Shown here: positions 17,615-27,436 of the stretch, piece after piece
How positions within the stretch are numbered: the stretch's first letter is position 1
Layout of the letters: the number at the start of each line of letters is the position of its first letter
Source: Erythrobacter sp.
GTDB lineage: Bacteria > Pseudomonadota > Alphaproteobacteria > Sphingomonadales > Sphingomonadaceae
DNA: 43,472 nucleotides
Assembly (NCBI GenBank): GCA_002695185.1
Contig: NZOF01000005.1
Coordinates: forward strand, 1-43,472
Direction: 5' to 3'
Translations under genes and position numbers: made by a program
Notes under the pieces: generated by a model
What the model saw: only the letters and a program-made list of their open reading frames with translations
What the model was told of the DNA's origin: nothing
Databases searched by the model: none

Positions 17615-18676
17615 TTGGTTAAGACCGCGTCACTGGATGAATTGCAGAACGCGCTGAGAGCCGAGGCCCGTGAGCTGGGCTTCGCTGCTTGCGGCTTCGC
17701 GCCGGCGGGCGAGGATCCCCGGCGGACCGCCCGGTTCGAGGAATGGCTGGCAGATGGCCGCCACGGTTCGATGGAATGGATGGAAAGCCGCAAGGTGCAG
17801 CGGACGTCGCCGCAAGGGCTGTGGCCCGAGGCGAAAAGCGTCATCGCGCTGGGCATGAGCTATGCTCCCGACGTCGATCCGCTGGCCCTAGAGGGGGATC
17901 CCGAGAAAGCCCGCATCTCCGTATACGCGCAGGGGCGCGATTATCACGATGTGGTTAAAAAGGCGCTGAAGGCGCTCGCCCGGTGGCTGATTGCGCGCGA
18001 ACCGGACAGCGAGCTCAAGGTTTTCGTCGATACGGCACCGGTGATGGAAAAGCCGTTGGGCGAGGCGGCAGGCATCGGCTGGCAGGGCAAGCACACCAAT
18101 CTGGTGAGTCGCAAGCATGGCAGCTGGATGTTCCTTGGCGCGATCTATTCGACCATCGAGTTCACACCTGACGAGCCGCATCGCGACATGTGCGGGAGCT
18201 GTCGCAATTGCCAGGATGCGTGCCCGACAAATGCTTTTCCGGCGCCCTATCAACTCGATGCGCGGCGGTGCATTTCCTACCTCACCATCGAGCACAAGGG
18301 GCCTATCCCGGAGAAGTTCCGCGAGAGCTTGGGCAACCGCATCTATGGCTGCGACGATTGCCTCGCGGTATGCCCCTGGAACAAGTTTGCCGACACCGCG
18401 CATCGCCACATCAAGCTGGCCCCGCGAGAGGAACTTGCCGCGCCGCAGCTGGCCCGGTTCCTCGAGTTCGACGATGCCGGTTTCCGCCAGTTCTTTTCAG
18501 GTTCGCCGATCAAGCGCGTCGGGCGCGACCGTTTCGTGCGCAACTGCCTTTATGCTGCCGGTAACAGCGGAAATGGCGCGCTGAAGGCTCAGGTGGAGCG
18601 TCTGAAAGCCGATCCCGATCCTGCGGTTGCGGACGCAGCCATTTGGGCGGCAGGCAGGCTCAGCCCATTTCCTTGA
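17615..18676 (+). CDS. queG: Epoxyqueuosine reductase
   Basis: 353 aa. The N-terminal cobalamin-binding QueG domain is followed by two 4Fe-4S motifs, [12 protein letters not shown] and [13 protein letters not shown], and HEAT-like C-terminal residues ([15 protein letters not shown]). [20 protein letters not shown] and [18 protein letters not shown] are hallmark QueG blocks. It performs the last step of queuosine synthesis, reducing epoxyqueuosine to queuosine in tRNA. The start is TTG at 17615, with GGGAG eleven bases upstream; no better start precedes the conserved N-terminus. Its 3' end overlaps the convergent ferredoxin reductase gene by 17 bases. Confidence 0.94.
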   Translation: MVKTASLDELQNALRAEARELGFAACGFAPAGEDPRRTARFEEWLADGRHGSMEWMESRKVQRTSPQGLWPEAKSVIALGMSYAPDVDPLALEGDPEKARISVYAQGRDYHDVVKKALKALARWLIAREPDSELKVFVDTAPVMEKPLGEAAGIGWQGKHTNLVSRKHGSWMFLGAIYSTIEFTPDEPHRDMCGSCRNCQDACPTNAFPAPYQLDARRCISYLTIEHKGPIPEKFRESLGNRIYGCDDCLAVCPWNKFADTAHRHIKLAPREELAAPQLARFLEFDDAGFRQFFSGSPIKRVGRDRFVRNCLYAAGNSGNGALKAQVERLKADPDPAVADAAIWAAGRLSPFP

Positions 18677-19886
18677 GCGCGACTTCGGTATCCGCCAGCA
18701 GCTCCGGATCGATCTCGGCCCCGTTGGCAACCAGCTTGCGCCCCTGTGCGTAATCACGGGTGTTGTTCACGCAATCCAGCGCGATCACCCGGCCTTCTTT
18801 CAGATAGATCAGGCTGAACTTGCGATCGGACGGCGTGCCCCTGAGCACGGTCTGCTCATAGCCGTTCGAAATGCCAACCGTCTGCAAGCGCAGGTCATAC
18901 TGGTTCGACCAGAACCATGGTACGGCGTCATAGCTTTCCCGCTCGCCCATGATGGTTTTTGCGGCCACGCTGGCCATGTCATTGGCGTTCTGCACCGATT
19001 CCAGCCGGATCACGGCATTGTCGGCATAGGGATTGGGATGGGCGGCGCAGTCCCCGATCGCATAAATATCGTCGAGCGAGGTGCGGCCGTATGTATCCAC
19101 GTCGACGCCATTGCTGCCTGCCGCGCCTGCAGCGATGAGCGGGCCGACGGATGGAACGATACCGATGCCGACGATCACGATCTCGCACGCGATCGTATCG
19201 CCTGTCGACAGCGTGACGCCAGTCACCTTTTCACCATCGCCTTCGATCCGGTCGACGCCTGTTTCCAGGCGCACATCGACGCCCTGTGCGCGATGCTCTG
19301 CCAGATAGAAGTCGGAAATTTCCGGCCCGGCGACGCGGGCCAGCAGACGGTCCTGCGTTTCCACGACCATGACTTCGCAGCCAAGCTCGCGCAGGACGGC
19401 TGCACCTTCGAGCCCGATGTACCCGCCACCCACCACGACGACACGCGTTGCGCCTGCCGCAAGCTCGCTTTTGAGTGTGTCGGTATCACGGCGGTTGCGG
19501 ATGGTGTGAATGCCGCCAAGATCCGCGCCCGGGCAGTCGAGCCGCCTTGCATCGCCGCCCCCGGCCCAGATCAGCTTGCGGTATGACAGGCTGCTGTCAT
19601 CCGACAGGGTCAGCACATGCCGCATCCAGTCGACTTCGTTGACGTTGCAGCCCAGCCGCAGGGTCACGTTCCGGTCGGCCCAGAATTGCTCGGGCCGGAT
19701 GAGGATCTTCTCGAAGGGCTTTTCGCCGGCGAGATATTCTTTCGAAAGGGGCGGGCGTTCGTAAGGCGGATTGCGGTCGCGGCTGATCATGAGGATGGGT
19801 TCCTCGTGACCAGCCTGCCGCAGCGCTATCGCAGCCTGCGCGCCGCTATGGCCCGACCCCACGATGACGACATCATAGTGCTCCAT
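18660..19886 (-). CDS. NAD(P)H-ferredoxin reductase (putidaredoxin/rhodocoxin reductase type)
   Basis: 408 aa. It has two dinucleotide folds: FAD ([19 protein letters not shown], residue 5 onward) and NAD(P)H ([18 protein letters not shown]), with [13 protein letters not shown], the FAD-binding [14 protein letters not shown], and a C-terminal domain beginning [14 protein letters not shown]. This is the class that reduces 2Fe-2S ferredoxins for P450s and ring dioxygenases. It may serve the CYP153-like P450 3.4 kb away, although the two are not in one operon and no ferredoxin gene lies between. ATG at 19886 fits the family N-terminus; an upstream TTG at 19907 adds seven unlikely residues. Confidence 0.9.
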   Translation of the reverse strand: MEHYDVVIVGSGHSGAQAAIALRQAGHEEPILMISRDRNPPYERPPLSKEYLAGEKPFEKILIRPEQFWADRNVTLRLGCNVNEVDWMRHVLTLSDDSSLSYRKLIWAGGGDARRLDCPGADLGGIHTIRNRRDTDTLKSELAAGATRVVVVGGGYIGLEGAAVLRELGCEVMVVETQDRLLARVAGPEISDFYLAEHRAQGVDVRLETGVDRIEGDGEKVTGVTLSTGDTIACEIVIVGIGIVPSVGPLIAAGAAGSNGVDVDTYGRTSLDDIYAIGDCAAHPNPYADNAVIRLESVQNANDMASVAAKTIMGERESYDAVPWFWSNQYDLRLQTVGISNGYEQTVLRGTPSDRKFSLIYLKEGRVIALDCVNNTRDYAQGRKLVANGAEIDPELLADTEVALKEMG

Positions 19887-19938
19887 GGCCGCGAGGGCTG
19901 GCCTCAAATGCCGGTCGGGTCAAGCCTTGCGGGCCCGT

Positions 19939-21846
19939 TTACCGGGCCAGCAGGTTGCGCGCCATGCTCGCCACCTGGGCCAGCATGGCCGGGGCGACAG
20001 GGGTTTGCGCCTGTGCCCGGTCGACCATGGTGCGGAACTGGCGGATCGCTATTTCGTGATCTTCCGCCCAGTTTTCGACGACCGCTGGCATATCGGTCTT
20101 GGCGTCTTTTCTGCGCGCAAGGCGGCGCAGGAGTTCGAGCCGCATCTGCTGGAAATCACGGGCAAGGCCGGATGTCAGTAACCGTTCCCAAACGTCGGAC
20201 GGGTTCATTTTGGCGGCCGTGCTTTGCGCCCAGTCGATGCCCAGCATGGCGCCGAGATCGGAGAAGCCTTGCGTGACCATCTTGGGGCCGATGTCCGTAT
20301 CGCTAGCTAGCTTCGCCAGGCCAACCGAACCGTCGAGGTCGAAGGTGTTGGTAACCTTGACTGCCAGATCATCAGGTGCGCCTGCAGCCGTGAAAGTTTC
20401 GCGCAGTTTCAGGGACTGGGTCTTGAGTTCGGCGCCAAGCAATTGCTCGGAAGATTCGACGAGGACCTTCACCCCGTCGCCGAGCTCGGCAACCATCGCT
20501 GCCGGCTGGACGCGACCGCCAGCGGTGCGCAGCACATCGGACATGAGATTACCCGTTGCAGCGGCCAGGCGTTCGAACAGCACCAGACGGCCGCTTTCTT
20601 CCATTTCGGCGAGATCGATTTCGGCCCATAGGGTGCTGAGGTCGAATAGATGCGCCACGGCAACGAAGGCCGCCGCCACCTGCGACAGTTCCACGCCCTC
20701 TTCCTCGGCCAGTTCGAAGGGATGTACCATGCCCAGGCGATTGACGATCGCATTGGCCAGCTTGGTCGCTATGATTTCGCGCCGCAGCCGGTGATTTTCG
20801 ATCTGGCTCTTGAATTTCTTGCGCATCGGCTCCGGGAAGCTGCGCATCAAGAGGCCTTCGAGGATCGGATCGTCGGGCAGATCGCTCGCCTCGATCGCAT
20901 CCTGCAGCACCAGCTTGGTCGAGGATAGCAGCACTGCCAGTTCGGGCCGCGTCAGTCCGACGCCATCGGTCGCCCGGCGCTGCAACGTCTGGTTATCGGC
21001 AAGCCCTTCGGTCTTGCGATCCAGATTGCCGCCTGCCTCAAGCGTTTCGATGAGGTGCAATTGCGATGCCATGGCCCGCTCGCCGCCTATTTCCGCAATG
21101 GAAATGGCAAGTGCCTGCAAGCGGTTGTCTTCCAGCACGAGAGCGGCAACCTCGTCGGTCATCTCCTCGAGCAATTCGACCCGCTTGGGTTCGGTGAGCT
21201 TGCCTGCGCGCTTCGCAGCGGCGAGGGCGATCTTGATGTTCACCTCGTTATCCGAACAATCGACGCCAGCGGAATTGTCGATGAAGTCGGTGTTGCACCG
21301 GCCGCCGTTCTGCGAATATTCGATTCGGCCTGCCTGCGTGACGCCAAGATTGGCACCTTCACCGATGACCTTCGCGCGCACTTCCCGGCCGTCCACGCGG
21401 AGCGGATCGTTGGCAGGATCGCCGACCTGAACGTTATTTTCGGCGCTCGACTTGATGTAAGTGCCGATGCCGCCGAACCAGACCAGATCGACCGGTGCCT
21501 TCAGAATACCGGAAATCAGCGTGTCGGGCTCGATTTCGGACACGTCCAGATCGAGGACCTTCTGCATCGCTTTCGACAGCTTGATGGTTTTCGCATCGCG
21601 CGAATAGACGCCGCCACCGCGTGAAATGAGATCCGCGTTGTAGTCCTCCCAGCTCGACCGGGGCAGGTCGAACATGCGGCTGCGTTCCTTCCAGCTTTCA
21701 GCCGGATCGGGATCGGGATCGAGGAAGATATGCCGGTGGTCGAAGGCCGCCACCAGCTTGATGGCCTTCGACAGAAGCATGCCGTTGCCGAACACGTCGC
21801 CCGACATATCGCCGCAGCCGACAACCTGGATCGGTTCGCTCTGCAC
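19939..21846 (-). CDS. NAD-glutamate dehydrogenase, C-terminal fragment
   Basis: About 635 aa if started at the GTG at 21846; no ribosome binding site is evident there, so separate expression is doubtful. It begins with the NAD-binding fold (QVVGCGDMSGDVFGNGML), continues through VWFGGIGTYIKSS and VIGEGANLGVTQAGRIEY, typical GDH blocks, and ends with the helical C-terminal domain of the large NAD-GDH family. It is the in-frame continuation of the fragment above and not an independent gene. Confidence 0.7.
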   Translation of the reverse strand: MQSEPIQVVGCGDMSGDVFGNGMLLSKAIKLVAAFDHRHIFLDPDPDPAESWKERSRMFDLPRSSWEDYNADLISRGGGVYSRDAKTIKLSKAMQKVLDLDVSEIEPDTLISGILKAPVDLVWFGGIGTYIKSSAENNVQVGDPANDPLRVDGREVRAKVIGEGANLGVTQAGRIEYSQNGGRCNTDFIDNSAGVDCSDNEVNIKIALAAAKRAGKLTEPKRVELLEEMTDEVAALVLEDNRLQALAISIAEIGGERAMASQLHLIETLEAGGNLDRKTEGLADNQTLQRRATDGVGLTRPELAVLLSSTKLVLQDAIEASDLPDDPILEGLLMRSFPEPMRKKFKSQIENHRLRREIIATKLANAIVNRLGMVHPFELAEEEGVELSQVAAAFVAVAHLFDLSTLWAEIDLAEMEESGRLVLFERLAAATGNLMSDVLRTAGGRVQPAAMVAELGDGVKVLVESSEQLLGAELKTQSLKLRETFTAAGAPDDLAVKVTNTFDLDGSVGLAKLASDTDIGPKMVTQGFSDLGAMLGIDWAQSTAAKMNPSDVWERLLTSGLARDFQQMRLELLRRLARRKDAKTDMPAVVENWAEDHEIAIRQFRTMVDRAQAQTPVAPAMLAQVASMARNLLAR

Positions 21847-21852
21847 GTCGAT

Positions 21853-24651
21853 TCACTTCTCGAGGAAGTGGCGCTGAACGCTGACCCAGGCACCCTTGGC
21901 AGTGATGCCCATGGCCTTGTGGTCATAGCCCTTCGAGCCGCCCGATGCGAAGGCATCGTCGAGCCAGAAGTCCTTCGATTCCGCAATCGCATTGGCGACG
22001 TCGGAGAAGCGTGCCGTGCCCTTGTCGGCGGCGACAACGAAATAAGGGTCTTCGCCATCGGTGATGACGACACCTTCCGGATGCACGACCTTGTCGTCCA
22101 CGATATTATCGGTGATCGACAGCAGGGTGCGAATGAAGACCTCGTAGCTCGCCTGGCCTTCTGCGGCCCAGGCATCGCGGTCCATCGCGGGATCGGGCAG
22201 TTGCTTGGGATAGAAGCCGCCCTTCGCCCCGGTCGGGACTATCACGGCGTTCTTGACCCGCTGCGCTTTCATCAGGCCGAGAATTTCGGTGCGGAAGTCG
22301 TCGCGTCGGTCTGACCAGCGCAGGCCGCCGCGAGCGACGGGACCGGCACGCAGATGGATGCCTTCCACCCGGCGCGAATAGACGAAGATTTCGCGCCAGG
22401 GGATCGGCTTCGGCAAGTTGGGCACCAGCGAGCTGTCGATCTTGAAGGCAAGCGCTTCATTGGCTGCCGATGCGAAGCTGTTCGTGCGCAGGATCGCATC
22501 GATCAGAGCGTTGTAGAGCCGCAGCAGACGATCGTCATTGATCGCCTTGACCTTGGACAGGCCGCGCTTGATCACATGGCGCGCATCCTCGATCGCGCCG
22601 TCGCGGTCACCCTTAAATTCGGGGTCATGGCGCGCAGTGAACAGATTGACGAGTGCGTGGGTTATATCCGCATTTTTCGCCAATGCATCGACCACCGTAT
22701 AGATGGTGAAGCCCATGCCGGTCTGGCGCAGATAGCGATAGAATGCGCGGAGCCAGTCGGCATGCGCGGCATCGAGGCCAGCTTCGGCTACGAGGCGGTT
22801 GAACACGTCGTTCTCGGCATGGCCGTTGAGGACCGCTGCGACCGCCGCCTCGATAGCTTCGGAGCGTTCGAACAGATCGGCAGCGTCGACGCCGGGCGCC
22901 AACTCGAGCGCGAAATCGTGAATCGTACCTAGCTTGCCGTCGTTGAGAACGGTTGGCATTTCGGCCTGGACGTGGAAGCCGAAGTTCTCGAGCACCGGGA
23001 CAGCGTCCGACAGCGGCAGGCTGCCTTCCGATTGGTACAACTTGAGGTGCAGGTTGGACGGGCCATCGCGCTCCGAAAGATAGAGGCGGGCGCCGCGCTG
23101 CGGAGCGTTGTTGGCGTCTTCTTCCGCGTCGTCGGCATGGATGCCGAGGCCGCGCAGGCGCGCAATATCTTCTGCAGCTTCGCGTGGGCCGAAGCGCGCG
23201 CGGAAGGCCGTGGGGAAATGTTCTGCAAAGCGGATGGCCAATGCAGCGGCGCGGCCGCTTTCCACCATCGTGCCGAGTTCGTTCTCGACGGCTTCGCTCC
23301 AGCCGCGCAGCAGGGTTTGCAACTGCTGTTCCAGCAGCGCTTCGTCCGGCGATTTCGCGCCGTCGCGAATGTCGAGCACAAACCGCAGCATGGCGAGGTT
23401 GCCGCCTTCGACTTCGAGGCTCCAGTCGAGCAGATTGGCCGCAGCACTATCTTCCAGAAGCGACTTGATCTGCAGCCGGACCTGCGTGGCCAGCATATCG
23501 CGCGGCAGCCAGACGAAGGCGAAGAGGTGGCGTGCCAGCGGCGCCTCGACCAGCGAGAGGCGGGGGCGCGGGCGATCGACCAACGCCATCATGGTGGTGG
23601 CGACACGCTCACAATCCTCTTCGCTGAAACCGATCAGCAGATCGTGCGGCAGCGTGGTCATCGCATGGACCAAGGCCTTGCCCGCATGGCCGCCTTCGTC
23701 GAAATTCAGCCTGTCGCGAATGCGGTCCACCCGTTCACGCAGGATGGGCACGGCGCGCGGCGGGGCCGCCAGCGCGGCACTGGTCCAGACGCCGGCATGA
23801 ACCGAAAGGGCGGTAACCTTCTTGCCTTCGCGGCGCGGCACGATGAACAGGTCGAGCGGCACATGGCGGTGCACGCGCGAAATGTGGTTGGCCTTGATGA
23901 TGAGTGGTGTGCGGTGGTTCTCACCGTCTTCGAACCAGGCGAAAGCCCGTTCGAAGCTGCTGTCCACGAGCAGTTTCGGCTCGCCAGCGCGGCAGATACC
24001 CAGCGCATCCTGCTGGCTGCCGTCGCGCAGCCGCACGACATGTCCAAGCTGTGTCAGCATGCCCGATTCTAGCCATTCGAGCAGCGCGCTGCCCTCGTCA
24101 TCGTCGATGGCGGCGGCATCGGCCTTCATCTGCTCTTGCAGCTTGGACCAGTCCTGCACCGCTGCGCGCACATCGGCCAGCGTGGTCTGCAGTTCTTCCT
24201 CGAGCGCCCGCCGCTGTTTCGCATCGACGCGAGCGGTCTCGAGATAGATCATCGATTCCCAATAGGCGTCGTCAGGCTCGCCTTCGTGGATCTGGCTGAG
24301 CGAGCCGTCTTTGGTCCGATCCACCGGGACGACTGGATGGACGAGGCGATCGATCGCAATGCCGAGCGCGGAAATCGCATTGGCCGTCGAATCCACCAGA
24401 AAGGGCATGTCGTCGTTTACGATCGCAATGCGCGTGTAGCGATGCCCTTCAGTAACCGACTCGATGCGCATCGCAATCTCGCCGAACTTGCGCTGCTGAG
24501 CGGTCGCAGTCACATATTCAGCCGCGTCTTTCATGCCTTCCGGACTGAAAGGTGTATCACCCGGAAGCATGGAATCGCGCATGTGCTGCACGAGCGCATC
24601 GGTCTGATTTGCAGGAGTGGTAGCGGGCTTGGAGCCGTTTTTGGAACCCAT
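21853..24651 (-). CDS. NAD-glutamate dehydrogenase, N-terminal fragment
   Basis: 932 aa from ATG 24651, which has GAGAGG upstream; a TTG at 24663 is a weaker choice. It holds the ACT-like regulatory N-terminal domains (HRYTRIAIVNDDMPFLVDS near residue 70; LRLVEAPLARHLFAFVWLPR-type block near 360) and most of the glutamate-binding catalytic domain (GPVARGGLRWSDR, PTGAKGGFYPKQLP). It ends at the TGA before the NAD-binding domain. If translation stops there, the product can bind neither NAD nor complete the fold. It is preceded on the same strand by the LLM oxidoreductase gene with a 170-base gap that should hold its promoter. Confidence 0.75.
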   Translation of the reverse strand: MGSKNGSKPATTPANQTDALVQHMRDSMLPGDTPFSPEGMKDAAEYVTATAQQRKFGEIAMRIESVTEGHRYTRIAIVNDDMPFLVDSTANAISALGIAIDRLVHPVVPVDRTKDGSLSQIHEGEPDDAYWESMIYLETARVDAKQRRALEEELQTTLADVRAAVQDWSKLQEQMKADAAAIDDDEGSALLEWLESGMLTQLGHVVRLRDGSQQDALGICRAGEPKLLVDSSFERAFAWFEDGENHRTPLIIKANHISRVHRHVPLDLFIVPRREGKKVTALSVHAGVWTSAALAAPPRAVPILRERVDRIRDRLNFDEGGHAGKALVHAMTTLPHDLLIGFSEEDCERVATTMMALVDRPRPRLSLVEAPLARHLFAFVWLPRDMLATQVRLQIKSLLEDSAAANLLDWSLEVEGGNLAMLRFVLDIRDGAKSPDEALLEQQLQTLLRGWSEAVENELGTMVESGRAAALAIRFAEHFPTAFRARFGPREAAEDIARLRGLGIHADDAEEDANNAPQRGARLYLSERDGPSNLHLKLYQSEGSLPLSDAVPVLENFGFHVQAEMPTVLNDGKLGTIHDFALELAPGVDAADLFERSEAIEAAVAAVLNGHAENDVFNRLVAEAGLDAAHADWLRAFYRYLRQTGMGFTIYTVVDALAKNADITHALVNLFTARHDPEFKGDRDGAIEDARHVIKRGLSKVKAINDDRLLRLYNALIDAILRTNSFASAANEALAFKIDSSLVPNLPKPIPWREIFVYSRRVEGIHLRAGPVARGGLRWSDRRDDFRTEILGLMKAQRVKNAVIVPTGAKGGFYPKQLPDPAMDRDAWAAEGQASYEVFIRTLLSITDNIVDDKVVHPEGVVITDGEDPYFVVAADKGTARFSDVANAIAESKDFWLDDAFASGGSKGYDHKAMGITAKGAWVSVQRHFLEK

Positions 24652-24822
24652 GGGGCCTCTCAAATATGACGCGAAAAATTGCCGCGCCTTGAAACATCCG
24701 AGTCTTCACCCGGTATCGATCAGACGCCGCGATTAGGCCCGTTGCCAGAGTAGGGCAAGGCACTGAACAAGCATTTTTGCAAACCTATGCAAGGGGCACG
24801 GACGTAGCGTCAGCGGAGAAAA

Positions 24823-25797
24823 TCAGCCCAGCGCATCCAGCGCGAGTTTGAGGCTGTCAATTCGAGCCTGCGGGTCGAAGGTGGGGCCAGCAAAGACGAT
24901 TTCATCAGCCTGCGTGCGTTCGACGAAGCGAGTGACCGCCGCCGCGCATTGCTGCGGCGTGCCGATCGCGCTGGCCTGTCCGATATGGTCAAGCATCGCG
25001 GCCGCAGCTGGTGGCAGGTGCGCTCGATACCCTTCGACCGGCGGCTTGAGCTTCGACGGGCGTCCGGTCCGCAGTGCGACGAAAGCCTGCATCTGCGAAG
25101 TTGAAAGGGTATGGGCCGCATCTTCGGTTTCGGCACAGAACAGGTTCATGGCCGCCATCACATGTGGCTTTTCGCAAGTCTCGCTCGGCTGAAAATCGCG
25201 GCGGTAGACAGCAAGTGCCGCATCGAGATGGTCGGGCGCAAAATGGCTGGCAAAAGCATAAGGCATGCCGAGCTTGGCGGCGAGCTGCGCTCCGAACAGG
25301 CTGGACCCCAGCATCCAGAATTCTGGCTTTGCACCAAGCCCGGGCGTCGGATGGACCGCAGTGCCACCAGCCATGAAATTCTGCAGTTCGACCACATCCT
25401 GCGGAAAAGTCTCGGCGGCGCGGTGGAGGTCCTTTCTCAGGGCACGCTGCAATTCCGGACCGGCCCCCGGTGCGCGGCCCAGCCCGAGGTCGATCCTGCC
25501 GGGAAACAACGCATCGAGCGTCCCGAACTGTTCGGCGATCTGGAAGGGTGTATGATTGGGGAGCATGATCCCGCCCGAACCGATGCGGATCGTATTGGTC
25601 GCATTGCCGATATGGGCCAGCACGACCGACGTCGCGCCGCCCGCAATGCCTTCCATCGCGTGATGTTCGGCCACCCAATACCGTTTGCAGCCAGCCTCTT
25701 CCGCGCCCTTGGCCAGGGCGACAGCAGCCTCGAATGATTCGCTGAGAGTGCCGCCTTCGCGAACTGGGACGAGGTCGAGGATGGAATAATCGGTCAT
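24823..25797 (-). CDS. LLM-class flavin-dependent oxidoreductase (MsnO8/YhbW-like)
   Basis: 324 aa, a luciferase-like TIM barrel. Family blocks: YSILDLVPVREGGTLSESF at the N-terminus, YWVAEHHAMEGIAGGATSV, IRIGSGGIMLPNHTPFQIAE, LFPGRIDLGLGRAPG, and the GTPQQC-type helix near residue 275. It should be an FMN-dependent oxidoreductase of unknown substrate. Its ATG overlaps the stop of the TPR gene (ATGA at 25794-25797). It is the last gene of a tightly packed minus-strand run that starts at the DUF898 gene. Confidence 0.9.
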   Translation of the reverse strand: MTDYSILDLVPVREGGTLSESFEAAVALAKGAEEAGCKRYWVAEHHAMEGIAGGATSVVLAHIGNATNTIRIGSGGIMLPNHTPFQIAEQFGTLDALFPGRIDLGLGRAPGAGPELQRALRKDLHRAAETFPQDVVELQNFMAGGTAVHPTPGLGAKPEFWMLGSSLFGAQLAAKLGMPYAFASHFAPDHLDAALAVYRRDFQPSETCEKPHVMAAMNLFCAETEDAAHTLSTSQMQAFVALRTGRPSKLKPPVEGYRAHLPPAAAAMLDHIGQASAIGTPQQCAAAVTRFVERTQADEIVFAGPTFDPQARIDSLKLALDALG

Positions 25798-26636
25798 TCT
25801 GGGGAGGGTTTCCTTAGCTGGTCGAGATAGCCTTGCGCACGCTGGGCTTCGACGCTGTCAGGCGCCATTTCGAGCACCGATGAGAAGCTCGAGATCGCAT
25901 CGGCCTCGCGTCCGGACATGGCGGCAATGACGCCGGCTTCAAGGCCTACCTGGGGATTCCGCGGGGCTAACAGAGCGGCACGCTCGATCTGTGACTGGGC
26001 CTCTCCCAGCCGTTCGAGCCGACGGGAAAGCGTGGCGGAAAGCAGCCAAGCTTCGGCATTCGTCTCATCGGCCTCGCGCGCTTCGGCAAGAGCGGCTGCG
26101 GCATCTTCTTCACGATCGGCCCTGACTAGGATACGGGCAAGGTCCACGCGAAGTCCGGCGGCCAACGGTCCATCCTCTGCGGCCAGCGCCATGCCTCCGG
26201 CGCGGTCGAGCAAAGGAAGAGCTGCTTCGATATCCCCTTCGGCTACCGCCGCATTACCGGCCATGGCGGAAAGCCGTGCCGCATATCCTAGATTGTCCTT
26301 TGGCGCTTCCGCGCTGGCAAGTTCGAAGGCCTGACGCGCTTCGTTCATCCGGCCAAGCTTGACCATGGCCAAGCCGAGGCAATGGGCGCTCTGGGCAAGG
26401 CCCAGATCGCTGTCGGCAGTTTCACGCCAGCGCTGCGCCGTGTTGAGAGCAGTCTGCGGATTGCCGCTCGTTTGCTGCAGACATTTGGCCAACGTGCTCG
26501 CCTCGCGGCCCGTGTCGGCAGTTTCCCGCGGCGGGCGGTCCCGCAATTCGTCGGGAATGCCGGGCATCCCGCCTGCGGCCGGATTGAGTCCGACCTGCAT
26601 CAACATGAAGGCGACGGAAGTAAGGATGTTGGTCAC
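25794..26636 (-). CDS. Tetratricopeptide-repeat protein
   Basis: 280 aa. The first 25 residues are a hydrophobic signal-like segment (ILTSVAFMLMQVG). From about residue 80 the chain forms TPR-like helical pairs (LGLAMVKLGRMNEARQAFEL, AGNAAVAEGDIEAALPLLDR, LSRRLERLGEAQSQIERAA, ISSFSSVLEMAPDSVEAQ). It is probably exported or membrane-attached and serves as a protein-interaction scaffold. The start is GTG at 26636, in a GTGA overlap with the upstream hydrolase gene; its own stop overlaps the LLM gene. Function is unknown. Confidence 0.75.
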   Translation of the reverse strand: MTNILTSVAFMLMQVGLNPAAGGMPGIPDELRDRPPRETADTGREASTLAKCLQQTSGNPQTALNTAQRWRETADSDLGLAQSAHCLGLAMVKLGRMNEARQAFELASAEAPKDNLGYAARLSAMAGNAAVAEGDIEAALPLLDRAGGMALAAEDGPLAAGLRVDLARILVRADREEDAAAALAEAREADETNAEAWLLSATLSRRLERLGEAQSQIERAALLAPRNPQVGLEAGVIAAMSGREADAISSFSSVLEMAPDSVEAQRAQGYLDQLRKPSPE

Positions 26637-27382
26637 AGGATTTCCAGCTGTTGCAAAAGGCCATCGACCGTTCGCAGCAGCAGCGCAATATCCTGCGGCC
26701 GCGACAGCCGATGGTCGCCATCCTTGACCAGTGTAAGTTGAACCGCGTCCGAACGCAGTTTGTCCGCCAGCTGCTGGCTTATTTGCCAGGGGACATCGGC
26801 GTCACGCTGGCCATGCAGAAGGCAGGCCGGTACCGCGATCCCTATCTCGTTTAGTAGCAACAGCTGTGCTTGTGCATCGGCGAAGAACTCAGGATGTGTG
26901 GGCGTGGGCTCGGGGCCGTAGGGATTCTCCTCCCGCACGATAGACCCGCCTGCCAGCTGCTCCTTCTGGGCCTCGGTATATCCCCAATCAGTAAAGTCGG
27001 GCGCGGCAGCAATGCCGATCATGCCCGCCAGCCTGTCGCCCAGGTCCAATGCGATCAACAGCATCAGCCAGCCGCCCATCGACGATCCGATCAGGACTAC
27101 CTTTCCGGCGACCTGGGCTTCGATCACCTCCGTAACCTCGTCCCGCCATTTGGACAGTGTTCCATCGGCAAAATCGCCGTCGCTGCGACCGCATCCGGAA
27201 TAGTCGAGCAGGAGGCAGGAACGCCCGTTTTTGCGAGCCCAGTCGAACAGGGCGGTAGCCTTGCTGCCATCCATGTCGGACATGTAGCCGGGCAGAAAAA
27301 CCAGTGTCGGACCTTCTCCTTCGACCTTGCGAAAGGCGATCCGCCGCCCATCGGGCATAGCGTGGAATTGTATGTCGCTCAT
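26633..27382 (-). CDS. Alpha/beta hydrolase
   Basis: 249 aa. The alpha/beta-hydrolase fold shows the oxyanion loop FLPGYMSDMDGSKA (about 30), the nucleophile elbow GSSMGGWL (Ser near 98), and an acid/His pair near HGQRDADVPW and KDGDHRLSR. Overall it resembles short-chain carboxylesterases and the human ABHD10/palmitoyl thioesterase group; the substrate is unknown. It is preceded by the M48 peptidase gene (54-base gap) and overlaps the TPR gene. Confidence 0.88.
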   Translation of the reverse strand: MSDIQFHAMPDGRRIAFRKVEGEGPTLVFLPGYMSDMDGSKATALFDWARKNGRSCLLLDYSGCGRSDGDFADGTLSKWRDEVTEVIEAQVAGKVVLIGSSMGGWLMLLIALDLGDRLAGMIGIAAAPDFTDWGYTEAQKEQLAGGSIVREENPYGPEPTPTHPEFFADAQAQLLLLNEIGIAVPACLLHGQRDADVPWQISQQLADKLRSDAVQLTLVKDGDHRLSRPQDIALLLRTVDGLLQQLEIL

Positions 27383-27436
27383 TGGCAGAACATGTCGTGG
27401 CCGCCGGTAAGGGATGCAACCCCCGGCGTCTAAAGC

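Larger units (their letters stand above)
19939..24651 (-). pseudogene. gdhB: NAD-glutamate dehydrogenase (large, GDH2-type) interrupted by an in-frame TGA
   Basis: The full reading frame is about 1570 codons, the size of the large bacterial NAD-GDH (about 180 kDa). The only defect is TGA at 21853-21855. Frames on both sides are identical, so it is a nonsense change and not a frameshift. The protein reads SVQRHFLEK-stop-IDVQSEPIQVVG, and relatives have Gly at the stop (GGA to TGA is one base). The break falls inside the catalytic region: the glutamate-binding part (PTGAKGGFYPKQLP) is upstream and the NAD-binding start (GCGDMSGDVFGNGML) is downstream. Neither piece alone should be active. Possible explanations are a real mutation, stop readthrough, or a sequencing error. 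The stop codon at the 3' end sits in a GC-rich 6-bp hairpin loop without a U-tract. Confidence 0.85.

Noticed and set aside
21853..21855. UGA as a selenocysteine codon in glutamate dehydrogenase
   Set aside because: Relatives have Gly, not Cys, at this place and no obvious selenocysteine-type stem-loop follows.
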